Assembly (NCBI GenBank): GCA_008080745.1
Contig: SHMX01000004.1
Span: 248,001 to 312,000 of the forward strand
Source: Candidatus Thorarchaeota archaeon
Lineage (GTDB): Archaea > Asgardarchaeota > Thorarchaeia > Thorarchaeales > Thorarchaeaceae
Reading direction: 5' to 3'
Length of the DNA: 64,000 nucleotides
A program made the position numbers and the translations under genes. A model generated the notes under the pieces. That model was given only the letters and a program-made list of their open reading frames with translations. It was not told the origin of the DNA and searched no databases. Within the stretch, counting starts at the first letter, position 1. Each line of letters starts with the position of its first letter. Of the stretch, positions 34,378-43,900 are shown in pieces.

Positions 34378-35806
34378 TAATTGTCACTCCATATGGCTCG
34401 ATGACGACTGAACCTCTTTCAGCTTCTTCAATGACTCCTAGTTTGTAAACATTGTCCAAGTCACCGATAATCTTCATAGCTTCGGCCGCTTGATCCGCAG
34501 GTACAATGATAATCAGTCCAATTCCCATATTAAAGGTGGTAAACATATCGTACCAGTCTATTTTGCCAATATCTTTCAACAATGGAAATATCGGTTGTAA
34601 TTCAGGATACTTGTTCATCTTGAATTTCATGGAGCTCAAGCGTAGGATCTTTTTGAATCCTGATCCCGTGATATGAGCAAGACCTCTTACATCAATACCC
34701 TGTTCTTTCAGAGCCTTGAAGTGCTTCACATAAATCCGGGTTGGACGTAACATCTCGTCTGCCACCGTAATACCCCAAGGAAGCACATCTGTTATAGAAT
34801 ATTTTGAGAATATCAATTTCCTCGATAATGTGTATCCATTAGAATGAAGTCCATTTGAAGCAACACCGAGAATGATATCACCCTTTTGAATTCCACTTCC
34901 ATCAATCAGTTCATTGGGGTTTGCTATACCGACAGCAGTACCTGCCAAATCTAATCCTGGTTCATGGAGCCCTCTTATGATTTCTGGGAGAATTGCAGTT
35001 TCACCTCCCAAAATGGGAATGTCTGATTCCTTACAAGCCTCGTAAAGACTCTGACCAATTTGACTAAGAATCCAATCTGGCATTGGCTCCTCAGACGCGA
35101 GATAATCTACGAAACCTACTGGAGTAATTCCTACGCATATCAAATCATTCACATTCATAGCAACGCAGTCTTGTCCTATGGTATCATATCTTCCTGCAAG
35201 TTCAGCAACAAGTATCTTGCTTCCTACACCATCGGTTGAAAGACCAATACAGAGATCATCGTTTATCTTTACAGTATTTGCATAATGTCCATACTCTTGC
35301 ATTACTTTACCATGTTCAAAGGATTTTTTCACGTACTCGCCAATTGTCTTGAGTCCTCGTGAAACCTCCTCTTCGTCCACTCCAGCTTCTGCATAACTTG
35401 AAGGAAGGGGCAAACTATCGGTTTTTACACCGAGGATACGTGCTGCCAAATGTGCAGCATTTTGCCCATTGTCAATTCCTACTGTAGCAACAGGCACACC
35501 TTTGGGCATTTGAACAATGGATAATAATGCATCAAGTCCACCTAACTTTGCTGCTACTGGTACACCAATGACAGGCCGATTAGTTATTGATGCAACAACA
35601 CCGGGAAGAGCTGCGGCAAGCCCTGCAATTGCAATGATAACCTTCGCTGTACTTTCTTTAACTATCTTGTGCAGACGGTCAGGGTTTCGATGAGCTGAAG
35701 CAATCTCCAGTGCATAGACAATACCCAACTCCTCTAGAGTTTGGGTTACCTTGTCTGAGATATGTGCGTCACTTTTACTACCACAAATTATCAAAACATC
35801 TGTCAC
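34370..35806 (-). CDS. purE-purM: PurE-PurM fusion: N5-CAIR mutase/AIR carboxylase plus AIR synthetase
   Basis: Residues about 1-126 are a complete PurE, with [13 protein letters not shown], the SAHRNPDRL signature, [13 protein letters not shown] and [16 protein letters not shown] short linker ([11 protein letters not shown]) leads into a complete PurM from residue 137: [15 protein letters not shown], then [13 protein letters not shown] and the [12 protein letters not shown] stretch. PurM makes AIR by ring closure, and PurE carboxylates it in the next step, so the fusion joins consecutive reactions around the unstable intermediate AIR. No purK is visible in the window, so whether this PurE uses CO2 directly or N5-CAIR is undecided. 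Each domain has its usual length, and both keep their signatures. Confidence 0.95.
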   Translation of the reverse strand: MTDVLIICGSKSDAHISDKVTQTLEELGIVYALEIASAHRNPDRLHKIVKESTAKVIIAIAGLAAALPGVVASITNRPVIGVPVAAKLGGLDALLSIVQMPKGVPVATVGIDNGQNAAHLAARILGVKTDSLPLPSSYAEAGVDEEEVSRGLKTIGEYVKKSFEHGKVMQEYGHYANTVKINDDLCIGLSTDGVGSKILVAELAGRYDTIGQDCVAMNVNDLICVGITPVGFVDYLASEEPMPDWILSQIGQSLYEACKESDIPILGGETAILPEIIRGLHEPGLDLAGTAVGIANPNELIDGSGIQKGDIILGVASNGLHSNGYTLSRKLIFSKYSITDVLPWGITVADEMLRPTRIYVKHFKALKEQGIDVRGLAHITGSGFKKILRLSSMKFKMNKYPELQPIFPLLKDIGKIDWYDMFTTFNMGIGLIIIVPADQAAEAMKIIGDLDNVYKLGVIEEAERGSVVIEPYGVTISE

Positions 35807-35812
35807 TGTATT

Positions 35813-37981
35813 CTACTCCATGAATTTTGCTATTCCTTTTCGGTACACTTCTCGTGCTTTTCCAATTGAAATACTGAATGACCCAAAGTTTGCTACTTTA
35901 TCGGTTACAACTAAACCTAGTTCAGTAATCGGGATATTATTTTCCTCCATCAATTCATGAAACTCTGGCTGATTTGATTCTGTTACCTCTGCAAGATATC
36001 TTGCCGATGTTTCCGAATAGAGATTTTCAGTTAGTGTCTTAGACGTACCTGGGATTTCATCTGCATTAATGGTGAAACCCACCTCACTATTCATGATCAT
36101 TTTCATTAATGCGATAGCTAATCCCCCTCTACCAATGTTATTACAAGAACGCATAATTCTTCGTTTATGCGCCTCTAGCATAGCTCCCATGACTTTTGCT
36201 TCAACTTGCGGTTGGTAGATAGGCGGAATTCCCTTCACTTTGTCTATAGTCAATCTCTGAAACTCTGAGCCATTAAGTTCTCGGTGTGTTGTACCTACTA
36301 GAAAGATGTTTGCTAGTGGCGTGGTTAGGTTTCTTCGAACTGGAGCTATACCCTGTTCGAATATTCCTCCAATCATGATTTGGGGAGTTGGATTGATTCT
36401 CTTATGTTCACCCTCGACTACTGCTTCATTGTAGAGTGAAACATTTCCACCAACTACAGGTATATCAAAATCGTGGGAAAATTGACCTAAACCTCTAACT
36501 GCCTCAACGAATTGTGAATACGATTCCGGCCTTTCAGGATTGCCAAAGTTCAAACAATCCGCAATGAAAATTGGTCTAGCTCCCATCGCTACTAGATTTC
36601 GTAAAGATTCAGCAGCAGAATTGGCGGCACCACTTCTCGGATCCAAAAGACACCAATATGAATTACAATCGCTGGAAAACGCAAGCATCTTGCCTTTTGG
36701 AAATTCTATTACACCCGAATTTTCACCAATATCTACGATTGTATTTGCTTGTACGTGTTGGTCGTACTGACTGTAAACCCATGAACGATCACAGATATTG
36801 AGAGATTCTAACATTCTTAGTAAAAATTCGGCATGGTCTTCTGGTTCTTGGAGCCAAGCGTGGGATCCACTACCCATTTGAAGCTGTTCTTCAATTCGTT
36901 CTGGCACTGGAAATCCTTCAACAAGAAGATTAATCGGCAACCTTGCACGAATCTCTCCGTTTTCCATTACTGTGTAGAATGCATCATCAGTTACCTTCCC
37001 TATCGCCCCATAGGGTGTATCGTGTTTCTCAAGAATCTCAAACACTGCTTCTTTATTAGCGGGATCCACTATTGCCAGCATACGTTCTTGTGACTCTGAA
37101 ATAATGATTTCTTGTGCTATCATACCTTTTTCTCTAAGTGGGACATTATCTACTTCAATTAGAACACCTGTACCGCCCTTTGATGCCATTTCACCCGCAG
37201 CTGAGGTCAATCCACCACCACCTAGGTCCTGAAGTCCCGCAAGTAGCTCTTTCTCTATTAGTTCCTCAAGGACATCCAATACAACCTTCTTTGCTAATGG
37301 GTCTCCAATTTGAACTGCACCTCTATTCTCGTCCTCTTCATCTGAAAACGACTCTGAGGCAAAACTGACGCCAGCAATGCCATCTCTTCCTGTAGTAGAG
37401 CCAAACATAATCAGGAGATGACCAGGTGTCTTGGCAGTACTTCTTACAATTTTATCGGGAGTCAAAGTTCCGATACATACAACATTAATTAGACAATTAT
37501 CATCGTACGAAGAATCGAATTGTACTTCTCCACCAATCATTGGTATACCTACACTATTACCATATTGTGAAATTCCATGTACCGAATTTTCAAGGAGATA
37601 TGCATTGTGAGGTTTGCTCAGAGGTCCAAATCGAAGACAGTTCATCAGCCCTACTGGTCTACATCCCTGTGAGATAACATCACGGATAATTCCTCCAACG
37701 CCTGTTGCTGCACCATTATATGGATCAATCTGACTGGGATGATTATGCGATTCCATCGCAACACCTACCAGAACATCATCCCCTATATCTACTAAACCAG
37801 CTCCTTCTCCTGGACCAAGAAAAACTCGTTCACCCTCTGTCTTGAAAAGATGAAACCAACGTTGAGAACTTTTGTAAGAGCAATGTTCTGACCACAGAAC
37901 GTCCAGCATATTTAGCTCTGTTTCTGTAGGTTCTCTTCCCAGAACTTTGGTTGCATGTTCCAGTTCCTGTTTTGTAAGCAT
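35813..37981 (-). CDS. purL: FGAM synthase large subunit
   Basis: This is step 4 of purine synthesis, using ammonia from PurQ and ATP to convert FGAR to FGAM. At 722 residues it is the small-type PurL that works with separate PurQ and PurS. Key stretches are LDVLWSEHCSYKSSQRWF, then LGPGEGAGLVDIGDD, then VAMESHNHPSQIDPYNGAAT and the second-half repeat FSSDCNSYWCLLDPRSGAAN. The ATG is preceded by AAGGTGAT. The gene lies nine bases after purQ and six bases before purE/M. Its PurS partner is encoded as the C-terminal domain of the PurC protein two genes upstream. Confidence 0.97.
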   Translation of the reverse strand: MLTKQELEHATKVLGREPTETELNMLDVLWSEHCSYKSSQRWFHLFKTEGERVFLGPGEGAGLVDIGDDVLVGVAMESHNHPSQIDPYNGAATGVGGIIRDVISQGCRPVGLMNCLRFGPLSKPHNAYLLENSVHGISQYGNSVGIPMIGGEVQFDSSYDDNCLINVVCIGTLTPDKIVRSTAKTPGHLLIMFGSTTGRDGIAGVSFASESFSDEEDENRGAVQIGDPLAKKVVLDVLEELIEKELLAGLQDLGGGGLTSAAGEMASKGGTGVLIEVDNVPLREKGMIAQEIIISESQERMLAIVDPANKEAVFEILEKHDTPYGAIGKVTDDAFYTVMENGEIRARLPINLLVEGFPVPERIEEQLQMGSGSHAWLQEPEDHAEFLLRMLESLNICDRSWVYSQYDQHVQANTIVDIGENSGVIEFPKGKMLAFSSDCNSYWCLLDPRSGAANSAAESLRNLVAMGARPIFIADCLNFGNPERPESYSQFVEAVRGLGQFSHDFDIPVVGGNVSLYNEAVVEGEHKRINPTPQIMIGGIFEQGIAPVRRNLTTPLANIFLVGTTHRELNGSEFQRLTIDKVKGIPPIYQPQVEAKVMGAMLEAHKRRIMRSCNNIGRGGLAIALMKMIMNSEVGFTINADEIPGTSKTLTENLYSETSARYLAEVTESNQPEFHELMEENNIPITELGLVVTDKVANFGSFSISIGKAREVYRKGIAKFME

Positions 37982-37990
37982 ATAATCACC

Positions 37991-38689
37991 TTAAGGTGCC
38001 TTTGTGGCTCTAACAAAATTCTCCAGAATTGCAAGACCATCCGTAGAACCCAAAATAGCTCTCGAAGCCCTTTCCGGATGTGGCATCATTCCTAAGACAT
38101 TTCCTCTCTCATTCACAATACCTGCAATATTATCCAAAGAGCCATTGGGATTGACTTCTTGCGTTGGCTCTCCTTCACTATTACAATACCGAAATGAAAC
38201 TCTCCCTTCTCCCTTAAGCATATGCAAATCTTCCTCTGAACAATAATAATTGCCTTCCGCATGGGCTATAGGGATCCTCAGGATTGCTGAATCAAGGCCT
38301 TCGGTATAGATACTCTTTGTTTCACAAGTTCGGAGATTTATCCATTTACAGACAAACCTAGCAGATTTATTTGGCAATAATACTCCTGGAAGAAGTCCTG
38401 CCTCTGCTAAAATCTGAAATCCATTACAGATTCCAATTACAGGTTTTCCTGCCTTAGCAATCTCGACAACACCATCAATTATCGCTTCAACCGAGGCTAC
38501 TGCACCTGCGCGAAGGTAATCTCCATAGGAAAAACCTCCTGGAATGAATACACCATCTGCACGAGCTAATGGTCCGGGACCATCATAGTTTGGTACCAGA
38601 TAGGGGTCTCCACCAGGAATTGAAGCGAGAACTCTCATTACATCTTTCTCATTATTTGTTCCTGGAAACCTGATGACTGCAATTGCCAT
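37991..38689 (-). CDS. purQ: FGAM synthase glutaminase subunit
   Basis: This class I glutamine amidotransferase feeds ammonia to PurL. The nucleophile is in VIGICNGFQILAEAGLLPG, and the catalytic His/Glu pair is in LGMMPHPERASRAILG. IRFPGTNNEKDVMRVL at the N-terminus is typical of PurQ. The 232-residue length is normal. It starts one base after the purC/S stop, so the two are translationally coupled. Confidence 0.97.
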   Translation of the reverse strand: MAIAVIRFPGTNNEKDVMRVLASIPGGDPYLVPNYDGPGPLARADGVFIPGGFSYGDYLRAGAVASVEAIIDGVVEIAKAGKPVIGICNGFQILAEAGLLPGVLLPNKSARFVCKWINLRTCETKSIYTEGLDSAILRIPIAHAEGNYYCSEEDLHMLKGEGRVSFRYCNSEGEPTQEVNPNGSLDNIAGIVNERGNVLGMMPHPERASRAILGSTDGLAILENFVRATKAP

Positions 38690-38690
38690 G

Positions 38691-39656
38691 CTAGCTTAAC
38701 CTCACTTCATGTGTTTCAGCAATTGGGTTAGTAAGCAATTTGATATTCATCAATTCAAGACCCTTGAGAAGGCTACTGGTAAGTGGTCTGGTTAGTACTA
38801 TTTTGAACTCCTTACCCACTCTTACCTCTTTAACATCTTGGAATCCTAGACGAATCAATCCTTTTCTAGTGACTTCTCCTGGTGGATTCTTAATCCCCTC
38901 TTTGGGCATGACCATTACATGAACCTCCTCCGATCTGATTGGAATAATTTTTGGATCTGTTTTTCGTAGTATATCTAGTAGTCCAACATAAGCAGATAGC
39001 AAATCTCCCGAGTCTTCTCTGAAAAGGTCCTTATCAAGAGATTCGCCCTCTTTATTCCAAATACGCATAGTGTCTCCTGATATCTCATCAGCCACAACTA
39101 ACCTACCATCGGCTGTTCGTCCAAACTCTAATTTGAAATCGACCAATCTAAGGTTTTGTTGTGCAAATAACTCGCTCAGATAGTGATTTACACTCAGGGC
39201 AATGGATTTCATAAAACCGATATCAGACCTATTGACTAATTGGAGACGCATTACTGCTTCTTCAGTGATTAAGGGGTCTCCTAATTTGTCATCCTTTAGG
39301 AAGAACTCGACTAGAGGCTCAGAAAGCTCAATTCCTCTATCTATCCCATAACGTCTACAAAAAGAACCTGCAGCAACATTTCTGCAGACCACCTCTACCG
39401 GAAGAATAGCTGCTCTGAAACATCTGATTTTTGGACCCTCCAGTGTTTCAACATAATGAGTTTCTATTCCCTTATCTGATAGATATTGCAATAGAAATTC
39501 AGTAATATCACATGCTAATCGACCTTTTCCCTCCAGTTCCTCTTTTTTAGCACCATCACCAGCTGTCACGAAGTTCGTGAATTCGATAATCACATGTTGG
39601 GATGATTCCGGGTCTTCGAGGACTCTTTTTACTTTCCCTTCGCGGATAACACTCAT
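38691..39656 (-). CDS. purC-purS: PurC-PurS fusion: SAICAR synthetase plus FGAM synthase small subunit
   Basis: Residues 1-235 are SAICAR synthetase: IREGKVKRVLEDPES, then EVVCRNVAAGSFCRRYGI and the LVVADEISGDTMRIWNKEG stretch. Residues about 244-321 are a whole PurS: EVHVMVMPKEGIKNPPGEVT, then LGFQDVKEVRVGKEFKIVL and MNIKLLTNPIAETHEVRL. PurS bridges PurL and PurQ in FGAM synthase (step 4), whereas PurC works at step 7 or so, so the fusion links non-consecutive enzymes and would tether SAICAR synthetase to the FGAM synthase complex. The ATG has GAGAGGTTAGGAT upstream. The next gene, purQ, follows after one base. No separate purS exists in the operon. Confidence 0.95.
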   Translation of the reverse strand: MSVIREGKVKRVLEDPESSQHVIIEFTNFVTAGDGAKKEELEGKGRLACDITEFLLQYLSDKGIETHYVETLEGPKIRCFRAAILPVEVVCRNVAAGSFCRRYGIDRGIELSEPLVEFFLKDDKLGDPLITEEAVMRLQLVNRSDIGFMKSIALSVNHYLSELFAQQNLRLVDFKLEFGRTADGRLVVADEISGDTMRIWNKEGESLDKDLFREDSGDLLSAYVGLLDILRKTDPKIIPIRSEEVHVMVMPKEGIKNPPGEVTRKGLIRLGFQDVKEVRVGKEFKIVLTRPLTSSLLKGLELMNIKLLTNPIAETHEVRLS

Positions 39657-39715
39657 ATCCTAACCTCTCGGTGTTGTTTCAGACCTGTGTGTTGCCTGAT
39701 TTTAATAGTTATGAA

Positions 39716-40789
39716 TTATGTGGAAGCATCACTTAGAGCATCTTCTTGAGCTGCTCTAGCGATATCAATCATACAGAGGTCCATTGGAGTCTGTACATCT
39801 CTTTTGAATTTTAGTGAAAGCCTTCTCATTTCGGGACTGGTGGGTCCCACACAAGGAGCTCCAGGTACTCGTGGACTAAGATCAAACACAACAAACTCGG
39901 ATTCTTTCGTTATTGCTCCTTGAAGTGAGAAAAGACCGATCATTCTTGGAGGAAAGTGCTTCTTCACTCCTGTAAGGAGTAATTCCGCAGCTTCGTATAC
40001 CAATGGTTTCTTACTCTCACGCATAGTCACTCCCTTATGACCAACTTCCTCATTTACTATCTTAATGTCTAATTTCATTTGATCCTCTGCAGGGAGATTC
40101 AGGAGTCCTGAAAGATTGGTCTGTACTCTATCATCAAATCCTACAAGATCAATATCACCAAAGTAATTGTTCATTGCATATGCTTGAAAGTTAGCGTTGA
40201 ATCGTGGTGCTACTATAAATTCTTCAACAGTTGCTAGTCGTAAATCCTCCTCAGTTATCAACCCTTCATCTATCATTCTCTGGCTAGTCTTATCGTAATC
40301 TGTGGGGTTGGATACATAGAAGAAAGCTCGTTCTAGAGGTCTATTTTTTTGTTGCACCTTCACAATCGCCAGTCTATCGATGGTGTCAGGAGTCATCTGT
40401 TTCGGGATTCTAATACCCGATTGTTCTAGAAGCCAATATTGGTCCTTTGGAAAACCTCGCTCTTCCACACGTAGAATACTTCTGTTTCCGTAGATTGGAA
40501 CCTCAAATTTTGTTTCAATCTCGTCGTATCCTACATATACTGAGAATGATCTATTCGGTATCCATAGAGTATCCAGTTCCATCAGTTCGTCTTGAACTTC
40601 TTTATTGATTATATCTCCGAATTTGTCTAACACGATGATGTGATCATAGAGATGATTATTGTATATAGAGTATAGTTTGTCTCTTCCTTTTTGACAAACA
40701 ACGACAGTTTCAAATCCATTTGCTTTAGCTGCAACACCTATTTCCTCGGCACTGTGTGAACCTATCATACCTATGGTTGGTTTCTTCAT
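39716..40789 (-). CDS. Second PurP paralogue lacking the glycine-rich loop
   Basis: The 357-residue protein is related to PurP (archaeal formate-dependent AICAR formylation): it starts TIGMIGSHSAEEIGVAAKAN and keeps the central domain and the FVVFDLSPRVPGAPCVGPTS ending. Where PurP enzymes have a glycine-rich nucleotide loop (AAGGEGYF in the neighbour), this one has VQQKNRPLERAFFYVSNPTD, with no glycines. Several archaea carry a second PurP of uncertain role. The missing loop predicts lost or altered ATP binding, perhaps a partner subunit or a different reaction. It follows the canonical purP by 107 bases in the same operon. Confidence 0.85.
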   Translation of the reverse strand: MKKPTIGMIGSHSAEEIGVAAKANGFETVVVCQKGRDKLYSIYNNHLYDHIIVLDKFGDIINKEVQDELMELDTLWIPNRSFSVYVGYDEIETKFEVPIYGNRSILRVEERGFPKDQYWLLEQSGIRIPKQMTPDTIDRLAIVKVQQKNRPLERAFFYVSNPTDYDKTSQRMIDEGLITEEDLRLATVEEFIVAPRFNANFQAYAMNNYFGDIDLVGFDDRVQTNLSGLLNLPAEDQMKLDIKIVNEEVGHKGVTMRESKKPLVYEAAELLLTGVKKHFPPRMIGLFSLQGAITKESEFVVFDLSPRVPGAPCVGPTSPEMRRLSLKFKRDVQTPMDLCMIDIARAAQEDALSDAST

Positions 40790-40896
40790 CGTATCGGCTC
40801 CTATAAAGTCACTTCGAGGCCGAGTTACATCGTTTGTAAGTCTTCCTATCGTTTCATTAGTTTGTAGTAGAAATATCTCTGAAGGAACATTTTCTT

Positions 40897-41853
40897 TCAG
40901 GGCAAGAACACAGACTCCAACTTACCGGATTCCATTAATTCTTTCAACTCCCGAGCAATTCTCTTCCCCATCCACATCTCTTCTCCAAATTGGAGGTATG
41001 AATAGGGCGAATAAGGAATCCATACATTGGTACCTGCAACAATTCTCCCGCTAAATTCGAAAGTGTATATATTCTGTTCTTTGTCAATTATTGTTTCAAT
41101 GCAGAATGGGCCTGGTATAGTTTCGCCTGTTAGTTCTTCAAATCCCGAAACAAAATTCCTCCCCATCTCGAAATATGTTGCGAGAGTAGATTCTCTTAGA
41201 ACCATGGGGAGATTTCCAATCACCACAAAAGAGGGCCTATCATCGAATCGTAAGTTTGCATCTGCATCAGTTTCATATCTGATATCCGCTCCAAAAACCT
41301 CTATTCGCTCTCTACTCAGCGAGTTAAAATAGGTAACAAATACTTTTGTTCCCACTACATATTGTTGGATACCGTATTGCATATTGGGATCCATTTTATT
41401 CCTTGCTTCATCTCGGTCTTTTGCAATGAAGTATCCCTCTCCACCTGCAGCACCATAAGTTTTCACAATGACAGGGGTGTCTATATCATCGACGGAGTCG
41501 AATTCCTTTGGTACTCTCAGACCTGATTCCTTCATTAATTGAGACTTTAATTCTCGATCTTCTTCCCATTTGAGAAGCTCTTTATTTCCGTACAGATTCA
41601 AATCTGATTGAAGAATCTTCTCAGCTCCAATATAGGCCACAAATGAACCATGAGGGATTATAATGACATCTTCAGTGTCCATATCTAAAATCTCGTCAAA
41701 TGATTGTACTTCGACAATTGAATCTTTTAGACCGAACGATTCGTAGAACTCTCGTCTTTTGGGCTGACAGTATAGTACGGTTTGAAACCCCTCTGATTTT
41801 GCTCCAGACATTATATTTAGAGCACTATGACTTGCGATGGTTCCAATCTTCAT
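40897..41853 (-). CDS. purP: AICAR formyl ligase, formate-dependent
   Basis: This is the archaeal enzyme that adds formate to AICAR using ATP, replacing the folate-dependent PurH transformylase. The N-terminus IGTIASHSALNIMSGAKSEG, the glycine-rich nucleotide loop VKTYGAAGGEGYFIAKD and the metal-site region YTFEFSGRIVAGTNVWIP are all conserved. At 318 residues it is slightly shorter than typical. Its ATG overlaps the purF stop by four bases. The IMP cyclohydrolase that must follow (PurO or PurH) is not in the window. Confidence 0.93.
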   Translation of the reverse strand: MKIGTIASHSALNIMSGAKSEGFQTVLYCQPKRREFYESFGLKDSIVEVQSFDEILDMDTEDVIIIPHGSFVAYIGAEKILQSDLNLYGNKELLKWEEDRELKSQLMKESGLRVPKEFDSVDDIDTPVIVKTYGAAGGEGYFIAKDRDEARNKMDPNMQYGIQQYVVGTKVFVTYFNSLSRERIEVFGADIRYETDADANLRFDDRPSFVVIGNLPMVLRESTLATYFEMGRNFVSGFEELTGETIPGPFCIETIIDKEQNIYTFEFSGRIVAGTNVWIPYSPYSYLQFGEEMWMGKRIARELKELMESGKLESVFLP

Positions 41854-43244
41854 CCAATCACCCGTTCGTAATCTCGACTATCGGATTCCTCTTCGTCTTG
41901 CAATTGCTCTTGGATATATCGAGCATGTTCTGTTGGATAATCCCCATCCAAGCATGCTAAACAAAGGTCTTTGAGACCTATTGCGTTAACTAAATCATTG
42001 ATATCTTGATAGATCAGGGCATCAGCTCCAATATATTTTCTAATCTCTTCTTTTCTGCTATTAGAGGCAATCAGTTCCTTTCCGGTGGAGATGTCAATGC
42101 CATAGTAACAGGGATGGTCCTGAGGTGGGCATGTTGCTGCAAAATAGACTTTAGATGCACCTAAACCCTTCAAGTCCTTTACAATCATCTTTGCGGTCGT
42201 ACCTCGAACAATAGAGTCATCTACGACAAGAATCGTCTTATTCCTGATTTTATCGGTAAGATAGATGTATTTGCTCTTGGCCATCGCATTCCGTTCTTCT
42301 TGAGTTCTAACAATAAAGGTTCGCCCAAGATATCTATTTTTTAAAATAATTTCTCGCATGGGAACATCGAGAGCTTCTGCTAATGCTTGTGCGGCTGGTC
42401 TACTGGTATCAGGCACTGGTACAACATAATCAGGTGTTTCTATGTTCATTTTTTTAAACGCACTCGCCAGAGCCCTTCCCAATCGAAATCTAACATCGTA
42501 GACTAATTGGTTCTCAATGGTTGTAGCTGGATGAGCAAAATAGACATATTCAAAAAAACAATGTGAATGGAGGGCATTCTGAGATATTGAAAATGATTCT
42601 AATTTTCCATCTTGACTAAATATGAGCAGCTCTCCCGGATACACATCACGTTCCACATCAATACCTATCATTGAATGGACTGTACTCTCTGACGCAATGA
42701 CCGTCAGATCTTTACTTCTTCCAAATACTAACGGTTTGAAGCCTCTAGAATCTCTGAAAGCAAAGAGTTTTCCTTCATGAATTCCTACGATACTGAAAGC
42801 TCCATCCAACTCAGATGACAGCTTTCGTATTGCGTCTGGGAGGATATTGTTATTCTCACTCAGATACTTTGCCAATTTGTCTGTGATGAATTGAGCATCC
42901 GTGAAATAATCTTTCTCAGCATAAACCGCCATATTAGTGATATTCCCATTATGAGTAAGTGCAATCTGCTCTGCTTGAAAAGGTCCGACGAAGATATCAA
43001 GATCTTTCTCTGTTCCCACCCGTTTACCAATAGTTGGATATCGGGTACTTCCTAAGATAATCTTGGGTGATTCATCAGGCAGTTCAATAAAAGCAGGGCT
43101 GCCCATTGCTTTTGCTTCAATGTATTCGTTTCCTGATATCCATAGTAAACCTGCTGCATCTTGACCTCGATGAGCTAAGAGAAGGAGTAATTCTCTTGCC
43201 ATACTCAATGGCATTTTCCCTAGAATTCCCAATACTCCACACAT
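41850..43244 (-). CDS. purF: Amidophosphoribosyltransferase
   Basis: This is the committed first enzyme of purine synthesis, making phosphoribosylamine from PRPP and glutamine. The Ntn nucleophile Cys2 follows the start Met (MCGVLGILGK), HRGQDAAGLL carries the adjacent glutaminase residues, and the PRPP loop is KTILVVDDSIVRGTTAKMIV. The C-terminal cysteine cluster ATCPPQDHPCYYGID and CLACLDGDYP suggest the Fe-S-containing subtype. The 464-residue length is normal. It starts two bases after the purN stop. Confidence 0.97.
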   Translation of the reverse strand: MCGVLGILGKMPLSMARELLLLLAHRGQDAAGLLWISGNEYIEAKAMGSPAFIELPDESPKIILGSTRYPTIGKRVGTEKDLDIFVGPFQAEQIALTHNGNITNMAVYAEKDYFTDAQFITDKLAKYLSENNNILPDAIRKLSSELDGAFSIVGIHEGKLFAFRDSRGFKPLVFGRSKDLTVIASESTVHSMIGIDVERDVYPGELLIFSQDGKLESFSISQNALHSHCFFEYVYFAHPATTIENQLVYDVRFRLGRALASAFKKMNIETPDYVVPVPDTSRPAAQALAEALDVPMREIILKNRYLGRTFIVRTQEERNAMAKSKYIYLTDKIRNKTILVVDDSIVRGTTAKMIVKDLKGLGASKVYFAATCPPQDHPCYYGIDISTGKELIASNSRKEEIRKYIGADALIYQDINDLVNAIGLKDLCLACLDGDYPTEHARYIQEQLQDEEESDSRDYERVIG

Positions 43245-43246
43245 TG

Positions 43247-43855
43247 CTATTCACCGTTAATTTTTGTTCTTCGTCCTTGAATGTGAATTTTGCCTTCAGA
43301 GAGAAGTTGAACTGTTTCAACAAGAATCTCGTGTTCCTTTTCCAGAATTCTCTCTGCAAGTGTATCACGAGTGTCAGTATCGAATATAGGTACATATTCC
43401 TGCAGAATTATCGGACCAGCATCCATCTCAATTGTGACAACATGAGTGGTACACCCAGTGATCTTCACCCCATAGTCCAGGGCTTGTTGTTGTGCGTCGA
43501 TTCCCGGAAATGCTGGTAACAATGATGGATGAATATTGATTATCTTGTTTTCAAAAGGCTTGATCAAGTGTTCAGTTATGAGCCGCATATATCCCGCCAA
43601 CACAACAATATCAACATTGTATTGCTTGAGAATCTCAACAACGCGTTTATCATGTTCCTCACGAACTGGGTGTGTCTTTTTAGTCACAATCTCTGTACTG
43701 ATATTTGCAGTTCGTGCTCGTTCGAGACCGTATGCCTTGCTTTTGTTACTGATAACAACTGCTATCTCTGCACCGAGGCGATCTTGTTGCTGTGCATCGA
43801 TGAGTGCCTGAAGATTTGTTCCTCTTCCGCTAATTAGAACCCCAATTCGTTTCAT
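43247..43855 (-). CDS. purN: Phosphoribosylglycinamide formyltransferase (folate type)
   Basis: This enzyme formylates GAR using 10-formyl-tetrahydrofolate. The signature MKRIGVLISGRGTNLQALID, the catalytic N-H-D set in KIINIHPSLLPAFPGIDAQQ and GCTTHVVTIEMDAGPIILQE, and the 202-residue length are all canonical. It is the first gene of the purine operon. A TATA element lies so close to the ATG (about 28 bases) that the transcript is probably leaderless. A folate-dependent step here beside a formate-dependent PurP is a mixed one-carbon strategy. Confidence 0.97.
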   Translation of the reverse strand: MKRIGVLISGRGTNLQALIDAQQQDRLGAEIAVVISNKSKAYGLERARTANISTEIVTKKTHPVREEHDKRVVEILKQYNVDIVVLAGYMRLITEHLIKPFENKIINIHPSLLPAFPGIDAQQQALDYGVKITGCTTHVVTIEMDAGPIILQEYVPIFDTDTRDTLAERILEKEHEILVETVQLLSEGKIHIQGRRTKINGE

Positions 43856-43877
43856 GGTATGGCGACGGAATTTGATG

Positions 43878-43887
43878 CCATATAACT
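43878..43887 (-). promoter_or_regulatory. TATA element of the purine operon
   Basis: Read on the minus strand, AGTTATATGG sits about 28 bases from the purN ATG, so initiation would fall within a few bases of the start codon (leaderless mRNA). It lies in the 45-base gap after the upstream membrane-protein stop. Read-through from that gene is the alternative. Confidence 0.5.
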
Positions 43888-43900
43888 TCTATGCCTCTAC

